DNA of 64,000 bases from G963665545 sp963665545 (GTDB lineage Bacteria > Pseudomonadota > Gammaproteobacteria > Xanthomonadales > SZUA-36). Below the pieces are notes generated by a model. That model did no database searches. It was not told where the DNA came from and saw only the letters and a list, made by a program, of their open reading frames with translations. Both the position numbers and the translations under genes were made by a program. This document shows positions 11,198 to 19,397 of this stretch, piece by piece. Position 1 is the first letter of the stretch; each line of letters opens with the position of its first letter. The DNA lies in contig CAXXKZ010000013.1 in the NCBI GenBank assembly GCA_963665545.2, positions 62,001 to 126,000 on the forward strand, given 5' to 3'.

Positions 11198-13858
11198 TCA
11201 GGAATCCAGTATGAGTTCTTCAGCAGGTGGTCTCATGTTGTAAGACGACGACATGACCCTGCCGTAGGCACCTGCGTTGGATACCAACATGAGGTCACCC
11301 TCGGCACACTCTGGCAGCAGACGCGCCTCGCCGATGACATCCCCGCTTTCACAGATCGGGCCCACCACACGGTAGCGCCTGTCGGGCTGCCGCTCCAGCG
11401 CACTGAGGTTGACCACGTGGTGGTAAGCGCCATACAGTGCCGGCCGGATCAGCGAGTTCATTCCGGTCGCCAAGCCCACGTAATGGTAGTCCCCCTTGGT
11501 TTTGAGCTGCGTGACCCGCGCCAGCAGAACCCCCGATTCCGCGGCCAGGTACCGGCCCGGTTCCATCCACACTTCGATTTCCCGACCTGAACCCAGTGCT
11601 GAGTTTTGGGCCCTGACGAGTGCATGCAACTCCTGATCCATCACCTCAAGATCCATGGCCGACTGCCTTGGGCGTTCAGGAACCGCCAGGCCCCCGCCAA
11701 GGTCCAGTACGCGCACCTTTGGAAATTGTCCCAGCAGCGGCACCAGGCGCTGCAACTGCTCTCGCCAGGCGCCCGCGTGTGTGACACCGCTGCCGGAGTG
11801 GGTATGCAGGCCCACCACACGGGCGCCTTGTGCGGCCAACAACGAGGCCGCTTCGGGTAGGTGATCGATTGGAATGCCGAACTTCGACCCGGCGCCCGCG
11901 GTGATTACTTTCTTGTGGTGGCCGTATCCCGCATCCAGATCCACGCGCAGAAACAGTTCATGCCCGGCGAAGAGTTCCGGCCAGTATCGTAGCGGGTGCA
12001 GCGAATCGATCGTCAGCGTAACCCCCAGGTCCATGGCCCTGGCATACTCCTCGCGAGGCGCAAAATTCGGTGTGAAAAGAATTTCTCTGGCCTTGATATC
12101 AGGCACGCAATCAAGCACGTGCAGTACTTCGGCGAGCGACACGCACTCAAAGCCCAGGCCTTCTTGCGCCAGGGCCGCCAGCAAGGCTGGGTGGTGATTG
12201 GCCTTGATCGAGTACAGCACTCTGCTAATGGAATCAAGCGCCTGGAGCCGACGCGCCGCAGCTCTGGCCGTTTCCAGGTGATAGACGAAGGCCGAGTCGC
12301 GCTCGCTCATCAGCCCGTGCAGCGCATCAGCCCGCTCGTACCACCAGGGCGCGGACTTGACCCTCACATCAGCTGGCAGCGTGAGCTCCAACCAACTGGG
12401 CCCCAAATCATTGCGCAGATCTGCAGCTGCGGTTATCAGGAGACTGTGGAGTTTCTGCACCAACTGCTCGGCGTGTTCCTCGCCAACCACCAACGTCAGA
12501 TTCAGGTCATTTGCTGACTGGGTGACCATATGAACCTGCCTGTCCTGGAACACGTCAAGTGCCCCGCTAAGCTGTCCGAGCATGGTCCTGATCGCGTTGC
12601 CGACCAGGCTGATTGAAACGCAATGTGTTTTGAGCTGAACCCGTGTCAGTAAGGAGAGCTTCTCGAGAAAATCACTGAATAGTTCATCTTCAATGCTGCT
12701 ATCCGGATCCAGTGTTACGGTCACGGTTGATTCCGATGTGGCAATCAGATCGACGGAAATACCAAATTCCTTGAATACAGCAAACGAATCGGCCAAAAAT
12801 CCGGCCTGGCGCCACATTGCCGGATTATCCATTTCGATGACAACTATGTTATTCCGGCTCACCACTCCTTTGACCTGTGCTTCCGAGCTTTGCGAGCGCG
12901 CTTCGATGCGCGTCCCGGGCTGGTCGGGCCGGGTCGTATCCCTGATGGAAATCGGTATACCACGCGCTTGCACCGGCTTGATGCTCGGGGGGTGGAGCAC
13001 ACTGGCGCCCATGGACGCCAATTCCTGGGCCTCACTAAAACTGAGCTGCTGAAGCAGCCGGGCATCAGGTACCACGCGCGGGTCAGCGCTAAACATCCCG
13101 GGCACATCCGTCCAGATCTCCAGTAAGGCCGCCTGCAGCCGTGCGGCGAGGTAGGCTGCGGAGGAATCGGACCCACCCCTGCCGAGCAGGCAGGTGGCGC
13201 CAGCGCTGTCGGTTGCAATAAAGCCCTGGGTCAGATGTACCCGGCCCTCGGCCGCCAACCTGGCGGCCAGGTCGGAATCCACACGGTCGTCACAGCGGCT
13301 GGCAAGGAATTTCTGACGGTCGGACTGATTCGGAATTTCCACGATCTGCAACATCCGCCCGGCATCCTGGAGTACACAGCCCAGCGGTGCCAGGACGCTG
13401 GCGCCCAGGGCGCTGGACAGGCGTTCACCGAATGAAAGCAGCTCGGCATGGGCCGCCGGGCTCCGCCCTTCGGGGCGATTCCCCGCCAGCGCCACGAACT
13501 GCTGCCACAGTTGGCTAAACAATGCAGAGGGGGCCAATTCGAGACTGTCCCACAAGGCGCTGTGCCGCAGCTCGATTTTGCCGATGATTTCGTCCCGTTG
13601 TGCCGAATCAGGGCTTCCACACAGGCGATTGAGCAGATTGGTTACGCCAGACAGCGCGGAAACAACAACCACGACGCCATAGCCATCTTCCAAATGCAGG
13701 CGAACTTGTTCGGATATGGTGTTCCAGCGGTCCGCTGAGCTGACACTGGTGCCGCCGAATTTCATCACAATCCAGGGGACAGGGCCAGGGCCACGATCAG
13801 TATTGGGATCGGGGCTCAAGTTTGCATTGGGATGTTGGTTGCGCTGGTCTTTCGACAT
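11198..13858 (-). CDS. Bifunctional aspartate kinase / diaminopimelate decarboxylase
   Basis: An 886-residue fusion joining the first and last steps of lysine synthesis. Residues about 28-460 are an aspartate kinase: MKFGGTSVSS near 32, GRGGSDSSA, then an ACT region. Residues about 500-886 are LysA: PLP lysine in YSIKANHHP, HTHSGSG, DLGGGLAVPE, EPGRYLAAESG and the active-site cysteine in GPICESGD. Such fusions are known in Xanthomonadales and relatives. Feedback by lysine through the ACT domains is likely but not shown here. The start is ATG 13858. A terminator-like hairpin separates it from upstream rpoH. Confidence 0.95.
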   Translation of the reverse strand: MSKDQRNQHPNANLSPDPNTDRGPGPVPWIVMKFGGTSVSSADRWNTISEQVRLHLEDGYGVVVVVSALSGVTNLLNRLCGSPDSAQRDEIIGKIELRHSALWDSLELAPSALFSQLWQQFVALAGNRPEGRSPAAHAELLSFGERLSSALGASVLAPLGCVLQDAGRMLQIVEIPNQSDRQKFLASRCDDRVDSDLAARLAAEGRVHLTQGFIATDSAGATCLLGRGGSDSSAAYLAARLQAALLEIWTDVPGMFSADPRVVPDARLLQQLSFSEAQELASMGASVLHPPSIKPVQARGIPISIRDTTRPDQPGTRIEARSQSSEAQVKGVVSRNNIVVIEMDNPAMWRQAGFLADSFAVFKEFGISVDLIATSESTVTVTLDPDSSIEDELFSDFLEKLSLLTRVQLKTHCVSISLVGNAIRTMLGQLSGALDVFQDRQVHMVTQSANDLNLTLVVGEEHAEQLVQKLHSLLITAAADLRNDLGPSWLELTLPADVRVKSAPWWYERADALHGLMSERDSAFVYHLETARAAARRLQALDSISRVLYSIKANHHPALLAALAQEGLGFECVSLAEVLHVLDCVPDIKAREILFTPNFAPREEYARAMDLGVTLTIDSLHPLRYWPELFAGHELFLRVDLDAGYGHHKKVITAGAGSKFGIPIDHLPEAASLLAAQGARVVGLHTHSGSGVTHAGAWREQLQRLVPLLGQFPKVRVLDLGGGLAVPERPRQSAMDLEVMDQELHALVRAQNSALGSGREIEVWMEPGRYLAAESGVLLARVTQLKTKGDYHYVGLATGMNSLIRPALYGAYHHVVNLSALERQPDRRYRVVGPICESGDVIGEARLLPECAEGDLMLVSNAGAYGRVMSSSYNMRPPAEELILDS

Positions 13859-13878
13859 GACGGTGCCTCTATACGAAA

Positions 13879-13901
13879 ACGGCCTCCGCTTTGGAGGCCG
13901 T
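13879..13901 (-). terminator. Intrinsic terminator downstream of rpoH
   Basis: A perfect 9-bp stem (13879-13887 with 13893-13901) and a 5-base loop lies about 33 bases after the rpoH stop. On the minus strand it is followed by TTTTCGTAT. The T-run is short, so read-through into lysC-lysA may occur. Confidence 0.7.
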
Positions 13902-13934
13902 TTGATTTTATGGTTTTGCGAGTCGGCGTGCGGA

Positions 13935-14795
13935 TCAGGCGGTAATTGACGCCCTCATCTTTCGCAACGCGTTGGCTTCCAGCTGCCTAATGCGCTCCGC
14001 TGAAACACCGTACTCATTGGCAAGTTCCTGCAGCGTGGACTTGCCATCCTGCAACCAGCGACTGCGTATGATGTTCTGACTGCGCTCGTCCAGCTCTTTC
14101 AGCCCGGCGTACAGCAATGTGTTATTGAACGTCTCCAGATCCTCGGACTCAGCCTGGTGCTCCGGGATTTTACCCTGATTGGTGAGAAATGCAGCCGGTG
14201 CTACATACGACTTTTCATCGTCATCCGCGCCGGTCAAATCGAAGCCAATATCCTGACCTGAAAGTCTCGATTCCATTTCCAGAACCACTTCGGACTTGAC
14301 GCCCAAATCCTTCGCCACAGCCTGAACTTCTGCGTGGCTCAGCCAACCCAATCGTTTTTTGGATTTGCGCAGGTTGAAGAACAATTTGCGCTGGGCCTTG
14401 GTAGTGGCCACTTTGACAATGCGCCAATTGCGCAATATGAACTCATGCATTTCGGCACGAATCCAGTGGACCGCAAAAGACACCAGGCGTACGCCGTGAT
14501 CCGGATCAAACCGCTTCACCGCCTTCATCAGGCCAATGTTGCCTTCCTGAATCAGATCACCCAGGGCCAGGCCATACCCGGTATAGCCTTTGGCCACATG
14601 TACGACAAAACGCAGGTGAGCCATGACCATTTGCCTGGCAGCCTCAAGATCGCCCTCATCCCTGTAACGACGTGCAAGATCCTGTTCAATTTCCAATGTC
14701 AGAACGGGTATCTTGTTCACTTCCTGGATGTAAGCATCAAGACTCCCGGTTCCGGCCGGAACCAAAAGATGACTTGGTACTAAATTCTTGCTCAT
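13935..14795 (-). CDS. rpoH: Heat-shock sigma factor sigma-32
   Basis: Alternative sigma factor (286 residues) directing RNA polymerase to heat-shock promoters. Region 2 is seen in LGDLIQEGNIGLMKAVKRFDP and WIRAEMHEFILRNWRIVK. The RpoH box, diagnostic for this subgroup, is QRKLFFNLRKSKKRLGWL (about 133-150). Region 4 ends in the helix-turn-helix STLQELANEYGVSAERIRQL. A strong CCAGGAGG lies just before the ATG. rpoH normally follows ftsX, but here 946 bases with a repeat complex intervene. Confidence 0.97.
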   Translation of the reverse strand: MSKNLVPSHLLVPAGTGSLDAYIQEVNKIPVLTLEIEQDLARRYRDEGDLEAARQMVMAHLRFVVHVAKGYTGYGLALGDLIQEGNIGLMKAVKRFDPDHGVRLVSFAVHWIRAEMHEFILRNWRIVKVATTKAQRKLFFNLRKSKKRLGWLSHAEVQAVAKDLGVKSEVVLEMESRLSGQDIGFDLTGADDDEKSYVAPAAFLTNQGKIPEHQAESEDLETFNNTLLYAGLKELDERSQNIIRSRWLQDGKSTLQELANEYGVSAERIRQLEANALRKMRASITA

Positions 14796-14987
14796 TTTTC
14801 CTCCTGGTCAGCGGCCCAGTTTATCATGAATGATCAAACCAAGGCCACCTCATGACCAATCGGAGAAGATTCTGCCTGAATCGCCTCCACAATGGTCCGC
14901 TTTCATTACTTCACTGTAGATATAGACCAGAAAATAAGCCAATTGTTCCTGCTTGGCCAAGGCATGACAAACCCAACCGCAGGCGCT

Positions 14988-15106
14988 CAGCCGCAGGCCT
15001 GTTTCGGCACTCAGAGGACACTTCTTCGCCCATGGCGAAACCGTCCTCCTCGTCTGCCGGCCATGCCAAGCAAAGCTTGGCTCAATTCAATGCCGTCGAG
15101 CGCAGG
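14988..15106. repeat. 120-bp direct repeat, copy 1
   Basis: Copy 1 of a diverged direct repeat whose partner is 15581-15700. Shared landmarks in order: gccgYaggc, cggcactc, cacttcttc, ggcgaaaccg, gccggccatg, a hairpin, then atgccgtcgagcgcag or a close variant. The hairpin here is gccaagc-aaa-gcttggc (15065-15081). Its arms differ from copy 2 but pair perfectly. Confidence 0.85.
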
Positions 15107-15301
15107 CCAGAGGAACCGCACGTTTTGCCCGCAGGGCAAGGAGTAAGGTGACGAAGCCGTCGCGCGTGCAGGCCAGAGGAACCGCACGTTTTGCCCGCAG
15201 GGCAAGGAGTAAGGTGACGAAGCCGTCGCGCGTGCAGGCCCGAGGAGCCGCACGTTTTGCCCGCAGGGCAAAGAGTAAGGTGATGAAGCCGTAGGGCAGG
15301 C
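15104..15301. repeat. Three tandem copies of a 66-bp unit
   Basis: Units begin at 15104, 15170 and 15236. The first two are nearly identical and the third has a few substitutions. Each contains the small hairpin ttgccc-gca-gggcaa. Because 66 is a multiple of three, the frames stay open and produce a misleading 22-residue protein repeat on the minus strand. There are no spacers, so this is not a CRISPR array. Confidence 0.9.
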
Positions 15302-15505
15302 AAAGCCCCGTGAGCGGACTGCTGTCCACGCCTGGCGGATGGCCCTTCGGGCTCCCCTCACTTCTCCGCGTTTGGTGGGTCGGCTCCAACGGAACATCCT
15401 GTTCCGTGTCGCCTCGTCGAGCCATCCCTGGCTCGACGACCCAGTCACTTGTCGGCGCTCGGCATCCTTTAAGTTGTGGACAGCAGCCCGCTCACGGGGC
15501 TTTCC
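15300..15505. repeat. Long inverted repeat (30-bp arms) enclosing nested palindromes
   Basis: Arms 15300-15329 and 15476-15505 match in 28 of 30 positions in inverted orientation. The 146 bases between them contain a perfect 11-bp hairpin (15414-15424 with 15429-15439, loop tccc) and a perfect 8-bp hairpin acggaaca-tcc-tgttccgt (15389-15407). There is no transposase frame, so a small non-autonomous element or a structured RNA are both possible. Confidence 0.85.
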
Positions 15506-15571
15506 TAACGCGGGAGCATGACTGCAAGGATGCAGGAGGTAGAGCAACGCAGGGAGCAATTGCCGAGGAAA

Positions 15572-15740
15572 GCGAGACTCCAGCCGTAGGCTAGGCTCGG
15601 CACTCCCACGGCACTTCTTCACCTGCGGCGAAACCGTACCCATCTCGTTTGCCGGCCATGTCTGGCGAAGCCAGACTAAATATAGTGCCGTTGAGCGCAG
15701 CCGCCTTCCGCCGAAGGCGGGAGCAGGGAAGCGAGACTCC
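15572..15740 (-). repeat. Two GGAGTCTCGC boxes of the dispersed repeat family
   Basis: GGAGTCTCGC occurs on the minus strand at 15731-15740, just past the ftsX stop, and at 15572-15581. The same decamer opens the dispersed repeats at 30486 and 32394, which links this region to the copies flanking the amidohydrolase gene. Confidence 0.6.
15581..15700. repeat. 120-bp direct repeat, copy 2
   Basis: Partner of 14988-15106. The equivalent hairpin is tctggc-gaa-gccaga (15661-15675): both arms changed relative to copy 1, yet pairing is kept. It is followed by another perfect 8-bp hairpin at 15701-15720 (ccgccttc-cgcc-gaaggcgg). Confidence 0.85.
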
Positions 15741-15741
15741 C

Positions 15742-16695
15742 CTAATAGCTGGCCGATCTGCCAAGTAATCTAAGGTGACGCTGCACAGAAAGCCAAGCGC
15801 CAGCAAGACCAAGCAAGCCGCCGGATCCGAACAGGACGAGCACCTGCACGAGGCCCAGCCTGCTCACTTCAAACTGGTTGCCATAGGCATTCAGAAGTTG
15901 CTGCATCGGAGCAGCCAGGTAGGCCAACGATACGTTGAGCAGCACCAAGGCGAGCACGGCGCCCAATGCGCCATACCAGAAGCCGGAATAAAGGAAGGGT
16001 TGCCGGATAAAACTGTTGCCGGCGCCCACCAGGCTGAGCACCTGGATTTCCTCGGCACGGGCGGCCACATCCAGCCGGATGGTATTGGCCACCACCACAA
16101 CGACTGCCAGTGAAAACGTCAGACTCAATACTGTCACCAGTGCTCTGCCCAATTCGGCCAAAGAGGCCAGACGTTGCATCCACTTGAAGTCGAGTTGGAC
16201 CGACTCGACGCTGACCTGGCCCTGCAACCAGCCAAGCAGCAATTCGGCCGCCTGATCGAGCGGCTGATTCGGCAGCGGCAAGGGAGTGACGTGTATCACC
16301 CACGGCAGCGGGTTGTCGTCGAATATGTCCAGCGCTTGCCCAAAGCCCGACGCTTTGCGGAATTCGGCCATGCCCTGATCCGGCGAAATGGCACGCGCTG
16401 CTGCATCTTTGCGCGCGTCAATCTGCATGGCCAGCTTCCCCGCCACGGCCGCATCCGAAGATTCTGTCAGGAATACCGTAATCGTGCCCCAACTTTCCTT
16501 GCGCAGATCGATTCGCCCAATATTCTCAAGGCTGACATACATGATGAGCGGCAGAAGCATGGCAATGCCCAGCACCAGCACAGTCATCATGGTGCCCAAC
16601 GGGTGCTTGTGCAGGTTGCCAAGGCTGGAGAAAAAGCTATAGAGCTGCCGTCTTGCCCAGGCTCGAGCGCGATTCCTGAGTGGCGGGCTGGACAT
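15742..16695 (-). CDS. ftsX: Cell division protein FtsX
   Basis: Permease-like partner of FtsE that controls septal peptidoglycan hydrolases. ATG 16695 gives 317 residues; a TTG at 16755 would extend into ftsE and is less likely. One N-terminal membrane helix (about 36-58) is followed by a periplasmic domain carrying the ITVFL strand. Three C-terminal helices come next, with the cytoplasmic loop ANTIRLDVAARAEEIQVLSLVGAG typical of FtsX. ftsE ends 4 bases upstream. Past the stop lies the repeat complex, not rpoH directly. Confidence 0.95.
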   Translation of the reverse strand: MSSPPLRNRARAWARRQLYSFFSSLGNLHKHPLGTMMTVLVLGIAMLLPLIMYVSLENIGRIDLRKESWGTITVFLTESSDAAVAGKLAMQIDARKDAAARAISPDQGMAEFRKASGFGQALDIFDDNPLPWVIHVTPLPLPNQPLDQAAELLLGWLQGQVSVESVQLDFKWMQRLASLAELGRALVTVLSLTFSLAVVVVVANTIRLDVAARAEEIQVLSLVGAGNSFIRQPFLYSGFWYGALGAVLALVLLNVSLAYLAAPMQQLLNAYGNQFEVSRLGLVQVLVLFGSGGLLGLAGAWLSVQRHLRLLGRSASY

Positions 16696-16699
16696 GGGC

Positions 16700-17401
16700 T
16701 TAGTGGTTGTCCTGTCCGGCTTCGGGGTGAATCTCAACCGCCGGAATATCGTCAATCAGTTGTCCACCAGACAGTACCAGCACCCGCATACCCATACTGC
16801 GAATCAAGTGCAGATCATGTGAAGCAATCAAGACCGTTACGCCCTGGGCGTTTACCTGGCGAAAAAGACGGAACAATTCGGCCGAGAGCTCCGGATCAAG
16901 ATTGCCGGTAGGTTCATCCGCGAGCAGTACTGGTGGCATGGCAACAATGGCACGGGCGATACCGACCCTCTGTTGCTCACCCCCTGAAAGCGCCAGTGGC
17001 CACGACTTTTCCTTGCTGGTCAGCCCGACTTTGTCGAGAGCCGCCCGCACGCGTTTTCTGATGTCCGCATAGCGCATTCCCGCAATCATCAACGGCAAGG
17101 CCACATTGTCGAACACTGTCTTGTCGCGGAGGAGTTTGTGGTCCTGGAATATCATGCCAACGCCACGGCGCACTTGAGGTGCAAATCGGCGGGCTGTTTT
17201 GGTCAAATTCCTACCGTTAACCGACACCTGACCCCTGCTCGACCGCTCCAGCATCAGGATCAGTTTCAACAACGTACTCTTGCCGGCACCGGAATGCCCG
17301 GTAATAAAGACCATATCTCCACGGTTGACCGTGAAATTGACATTGGCCAGTGCGGTTACACCACCAGGATATCGCTTGCTGACCTGTTCGAAATTAATCA
17401 T
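16700..17401 (-). CDS. ftsE: Cell division ATP-binding protein FtsE
   Basis: ABC ATPase (233 residues) that works with FtsX at the division site. Walker A is GHSGAGKSTLLK (about 36-47), the signature is LSGGEQQRVGIARAI, Walker B is VLLADEPTGNLD and the switch histidine lies in IASHDLHLI. ATG 17401 is chosen over an upstream TTG because MINFEQVSKRYPGG is the normal FtsE beginning. ftsY, usually upstream in gammaproteobacteria, is absent from the window. rhlB lies upstream instead, 68 bases away and co-directional. Confidence 0.96.
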   Translation of the reverse strand: MINFEQVSKRYPGGVTALANVNFTVNRGDMVFITGHSGAGKSTLLKLILMLERSSRGQVSVNGRNLTKTARRFAPQVRRGVGMIFQDHKLLRDKTVFDNVALPLMIAGMRYADIRKRVRAALDKVGLTSKEKSWPLALSGGEQQRVGIARAIVAMPPVLLADEPTGNLDPELSAELFRLFRQVNAQGVTVLIASHDLHLIRSMGMRVLVLSGGQLIDDIPAVEIHPEAGQDNH

Positions 17402-17469
17402 GTGCGCCACCCTGAATGGCAAAACATTCGGGCGATGACACTAAGTCATCGGCGGCCGCGATTCCTGTT

Positions 17470-18726
17470 TCATCCGCCGCGCTGATGGCCCGCTTGCCGA
17501 CCGTGACGGCCTCCCGGTCTCCTTTTCGCCGGAGGTGGGGGCTTGAGGCTGGGTAGGTCAGATTCATCGACATGCTCAAGTGGAATGCTGTATCCAATGA
17601 ACGACTCAATTTCAGGCAAATGAAAAGCATAATTCTCGCAAGCGAAGCTGTGCGCCTCGCCTCGCGCCCCCAGGCGCGCGGTTCGGCCAATCCGGTGCAC
17701 GTAGTCGGGAGCATCCTGCGGCATATCATAATTGATGATGTGCGTGACGTCTGGAATGTGCAGACCTCGTGCGGCAACATCGGTTGCGACCAGCACTGGA
17801 ATTTCCCCGTCGTGAAACCGACGCAGCAGGCTCTGTCTTTTTCTCTGCGGCACCCGTCCGGATAATGCGGCCGCATGAAAACCGTTTGCATTCAATGTTC
17901 GTTCCACCCGGTCAGTCGCTGCCCGAGTGTTGGTAAATACCATGACACGTGCACTGTCAAAATGACGCAACAGAGCGGCCAATAAGGGCATTTTTTCTTC
18001 ATTGGACGGGTAGTAAACGACCTGGTGTACGTTTTCAGGCGTCACCCTTTCGCTTTCAACCTTGAGTAACTCCGGCTCGTTCATGTGTTCGTAGGCCAGT
18101 TCCAGCACTCGTTGCGACAGGGTCGCAGAAAACAGCAGGCACTGGCGTCTGTCCAGCGGGGGCAGGCGCCGAAGCACATAGCGGATGTCCTTTATAAAAC
18201 CTAAATCAAACATTCGGTCCGCTTCATCCAGAACCATGACCTCAATTTGATTCAAATTGAATTTACGCTGCTTGAAGTAGTCTATGATTCTTCCGGGCGT
18301 GCCGATGAGAATATCGATGCCGTTCTGTATCACTTTGGCCTGTTTCTCATAATCCACACCGCCGTAGGCAAGACCAAGGCGCAGACCCGTCTCGGATCCG
18401 AGCTGCTTGGCGTCCTTGTGGATCTGCCGGGCGAGCTCGCGGGTCGGCGCCAGCACCAGCGAGCGCGGGTTGGTGTTGTCGTGCTTGGCCGGACTGGCCA
18501 GCAATCGCTCGAACATGACCAGTAAAAATGCCGCCGTTTTGCCGGTGCCTGTCTGCGCCTGACCGGCCACATCCAGGCCTTGCAGTGCGGGGGGAAGCGT
18601 TAAAGCCTGGATTGGCGTGCAATGTGTAAAACCTGCTTCCTCCAGCCCCCGCATGATGGTGCGATGCAGGACCAGTTCAGTGAAGGCAAGGTTTGACAGG
18701 GGATTGGTGGTGTGATTATCGGGCAT
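17470..18726 (-). CDS. rhlB: DEAD-box ATP-dependent RNA helicase RhlB
   Basis: RNA helicase (418 residues) that in relatives assists the RNA degradosome. Motifs in order: Q motif in CTPIQALTLP, Walker A AQTGTGKT, PTRELARQI, TPGRIIDYF, DEAD in MVLDEADRMFD, SAT in FSATLSQ, ARGLHIPDV and HRIGRTARLG. The C-terminus is basic (PPPAKRRPGGRHGRQ). ATG 18726 fits the RhlB start. A TTG 42 bases further upstream exists. Divergence from trxA and nearness to rho repeats the E. coli order, which supports RhlB over other DEAD-box paralogues. Confidence 0.93.
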   Translation of the reverse strand: MPDNHTTNPLSNLAFTELVLHRTIMRGLEEAGFTHCTPIQALTLPPALQGLDVAGQAQTGTGKTAAFLLVMFERLLASPAKHDNTNPRSLVLAPTRELARQIHKDAKQLGSETGLRLGLAYGGVDYEKQAKVIQNGIDILIGTPGRIIDYFKQRKFNLNQIEVMVLDEADRMFDLGFIKDIRYVLRRLPPLDRRQCLLFSATLSQRVLELAYEHMNEPELLKVESERVTPENVHQVVYYPSNEEKMPLLAALLRHFDSARVMVFTNTRAATDRVERTLNANGFHAAALSGRVPQRKRQSLLRRFHDGEIPVLVATDVAARGLHIPDVTHIINYDMPQDAPDYVHRIGRTARLGARGEAHSFACENYAFHLPEIESFIGYSIPLEHVDESDLPSLKPPPPAKRRPGGRHGRQAGHQRGG

Positions 18727-19070
18727 ATTTTGACCAGTATTTGTTATGTGATTATCGTCGTGCTTCAATGCACCATTACTCTCTCAAACCGATATCGCCA
18801 TGAACGGCAATATCAGTTTGAGAGAGTAATAGATGAGGGCAAAGTTAAAAAAGACACGCTTCACCCTTGAAAAATTGCTCCGGCGCCTTGAAATCGAAGG
18901 TCGGTTCGGTTGAAATGAACCCTCACCCTCTGTTTCGAGCAAAGTGGGCCATCTGGAGCCGCTGGTCGAATTTAGAAGGCGAACATATTAACCGCGCGGC
19001 ATTGAATGTACCCATTCGGCCATTTGCGGCCGACTCTGCAATCAATGATTGCGCCTCATGGAGATACGCA
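18727..19070. other. Divergent intergenic region between rhlB and trxA
   Basis: This 344-bp stretch must hold the promoters of both genes. It contains one long palindrome at 18778-18827 (separate entry). No coding potential is evident: the frame continuing upstream from trxA has no family resemblance before the GTG at 19071. Confidence 0.6.
18778..18827. repeat. 50-bp near-perfect palindrome between rhlB and trxA
   Basis: Arms 18778-18795 and 18810-18827 pair over 18 positions with a single mismatch. The centre adds gcc/ggc (18797-18799 with 18806-18808) around atgaac. Right-hand flank is AATAG, without a T-run. It could be a bidirectional RNA hairpin, a regulator site or the relic of a small element. 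Confidence 0.8.
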
Positions 19071-19397
19071 GTGACTGACAATATTACGCATGTAACCGAC
19101 GGCAACTTCGAATCCGAGGTTCTCTCAGCTGAAGGTCCCGTGCTGGTGGACTACTGGGCAGAATGGTGCACGCCCTGCAAAATGATTGCCCCGATCGTTG
19201 AAGAAATCGCGAACGAATATGGCGAGAACCTGAAAGTGACGAAAATGGACATTGATAGCAATGTCATGACGCCCCAGCAATATAGTATTCGTGGTATTCC
19301 AACCCTGATGATATTCAAGGACGGAAACGTACAGGGCACAAAGGTAGGCGCGCTGACCAAGAGCCAGCTCAAAGCGTTCGTTGAGGAGTCAGTCTGA
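19071..19397 (+). CDS. trxA: Thioredoxin 1
   Basis: Cytoplasmic disulfide reductase of 108 residues. GTG 19071 follows GGAGA by six bases and matches the normal thioredoxin start (VTDNITHVTD). The active site is EWCTPCKMIAPI with C33 and C36. The usual glycine is threonine, WCTPC instead of WCGPC. The cis-proline is in RGIPTLMIF and the C-terminal block is KVGALTKSQLKAFV. Located between rhlB and rho, as in E. coli. Confidence 0.95.
   Translation: MTDNITHVTDGNFESEVLSAEGPVLVDYWAEWCTPCKMIAPIVEEIANEYGENLKVTKMDIDSNVMTPQQYSIRGIPTLMIFKDGNVQGTKVGALTKSQLKAFVEESV

Larger units (their letters stand above)
14796..15741. other. 946-bp gene-free region between rpoH and ftsX, mostly repeats
   Basis: The first 190 bases before rpoH hold no gene and probably its promoter. 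I see no convincing hexamer pair. From about 14988 onward the DNA is a complex of direct, tandem and inverted repeats (separate entries). Long open frames exist on the minus strand, for example 15011-15643, but they read through the repeats, lack a credible ribosome binding site and match no protein family I recognise. Confidence 0.8.

Noticed and set aside
15104..15301. CRISPR array
   Set aside because: The units are directly adjacent with no variable spacers and there are no cas genes in the window.
15011..15643. 210-residue open frame on the minus strand with repeated CPAGKTCGSSGL-like units
   Set aside because: It is produced by the 66-bp tandem and inverted repeats. It has no ribosome binding site and no family similarity, and alternative frames are equally open.
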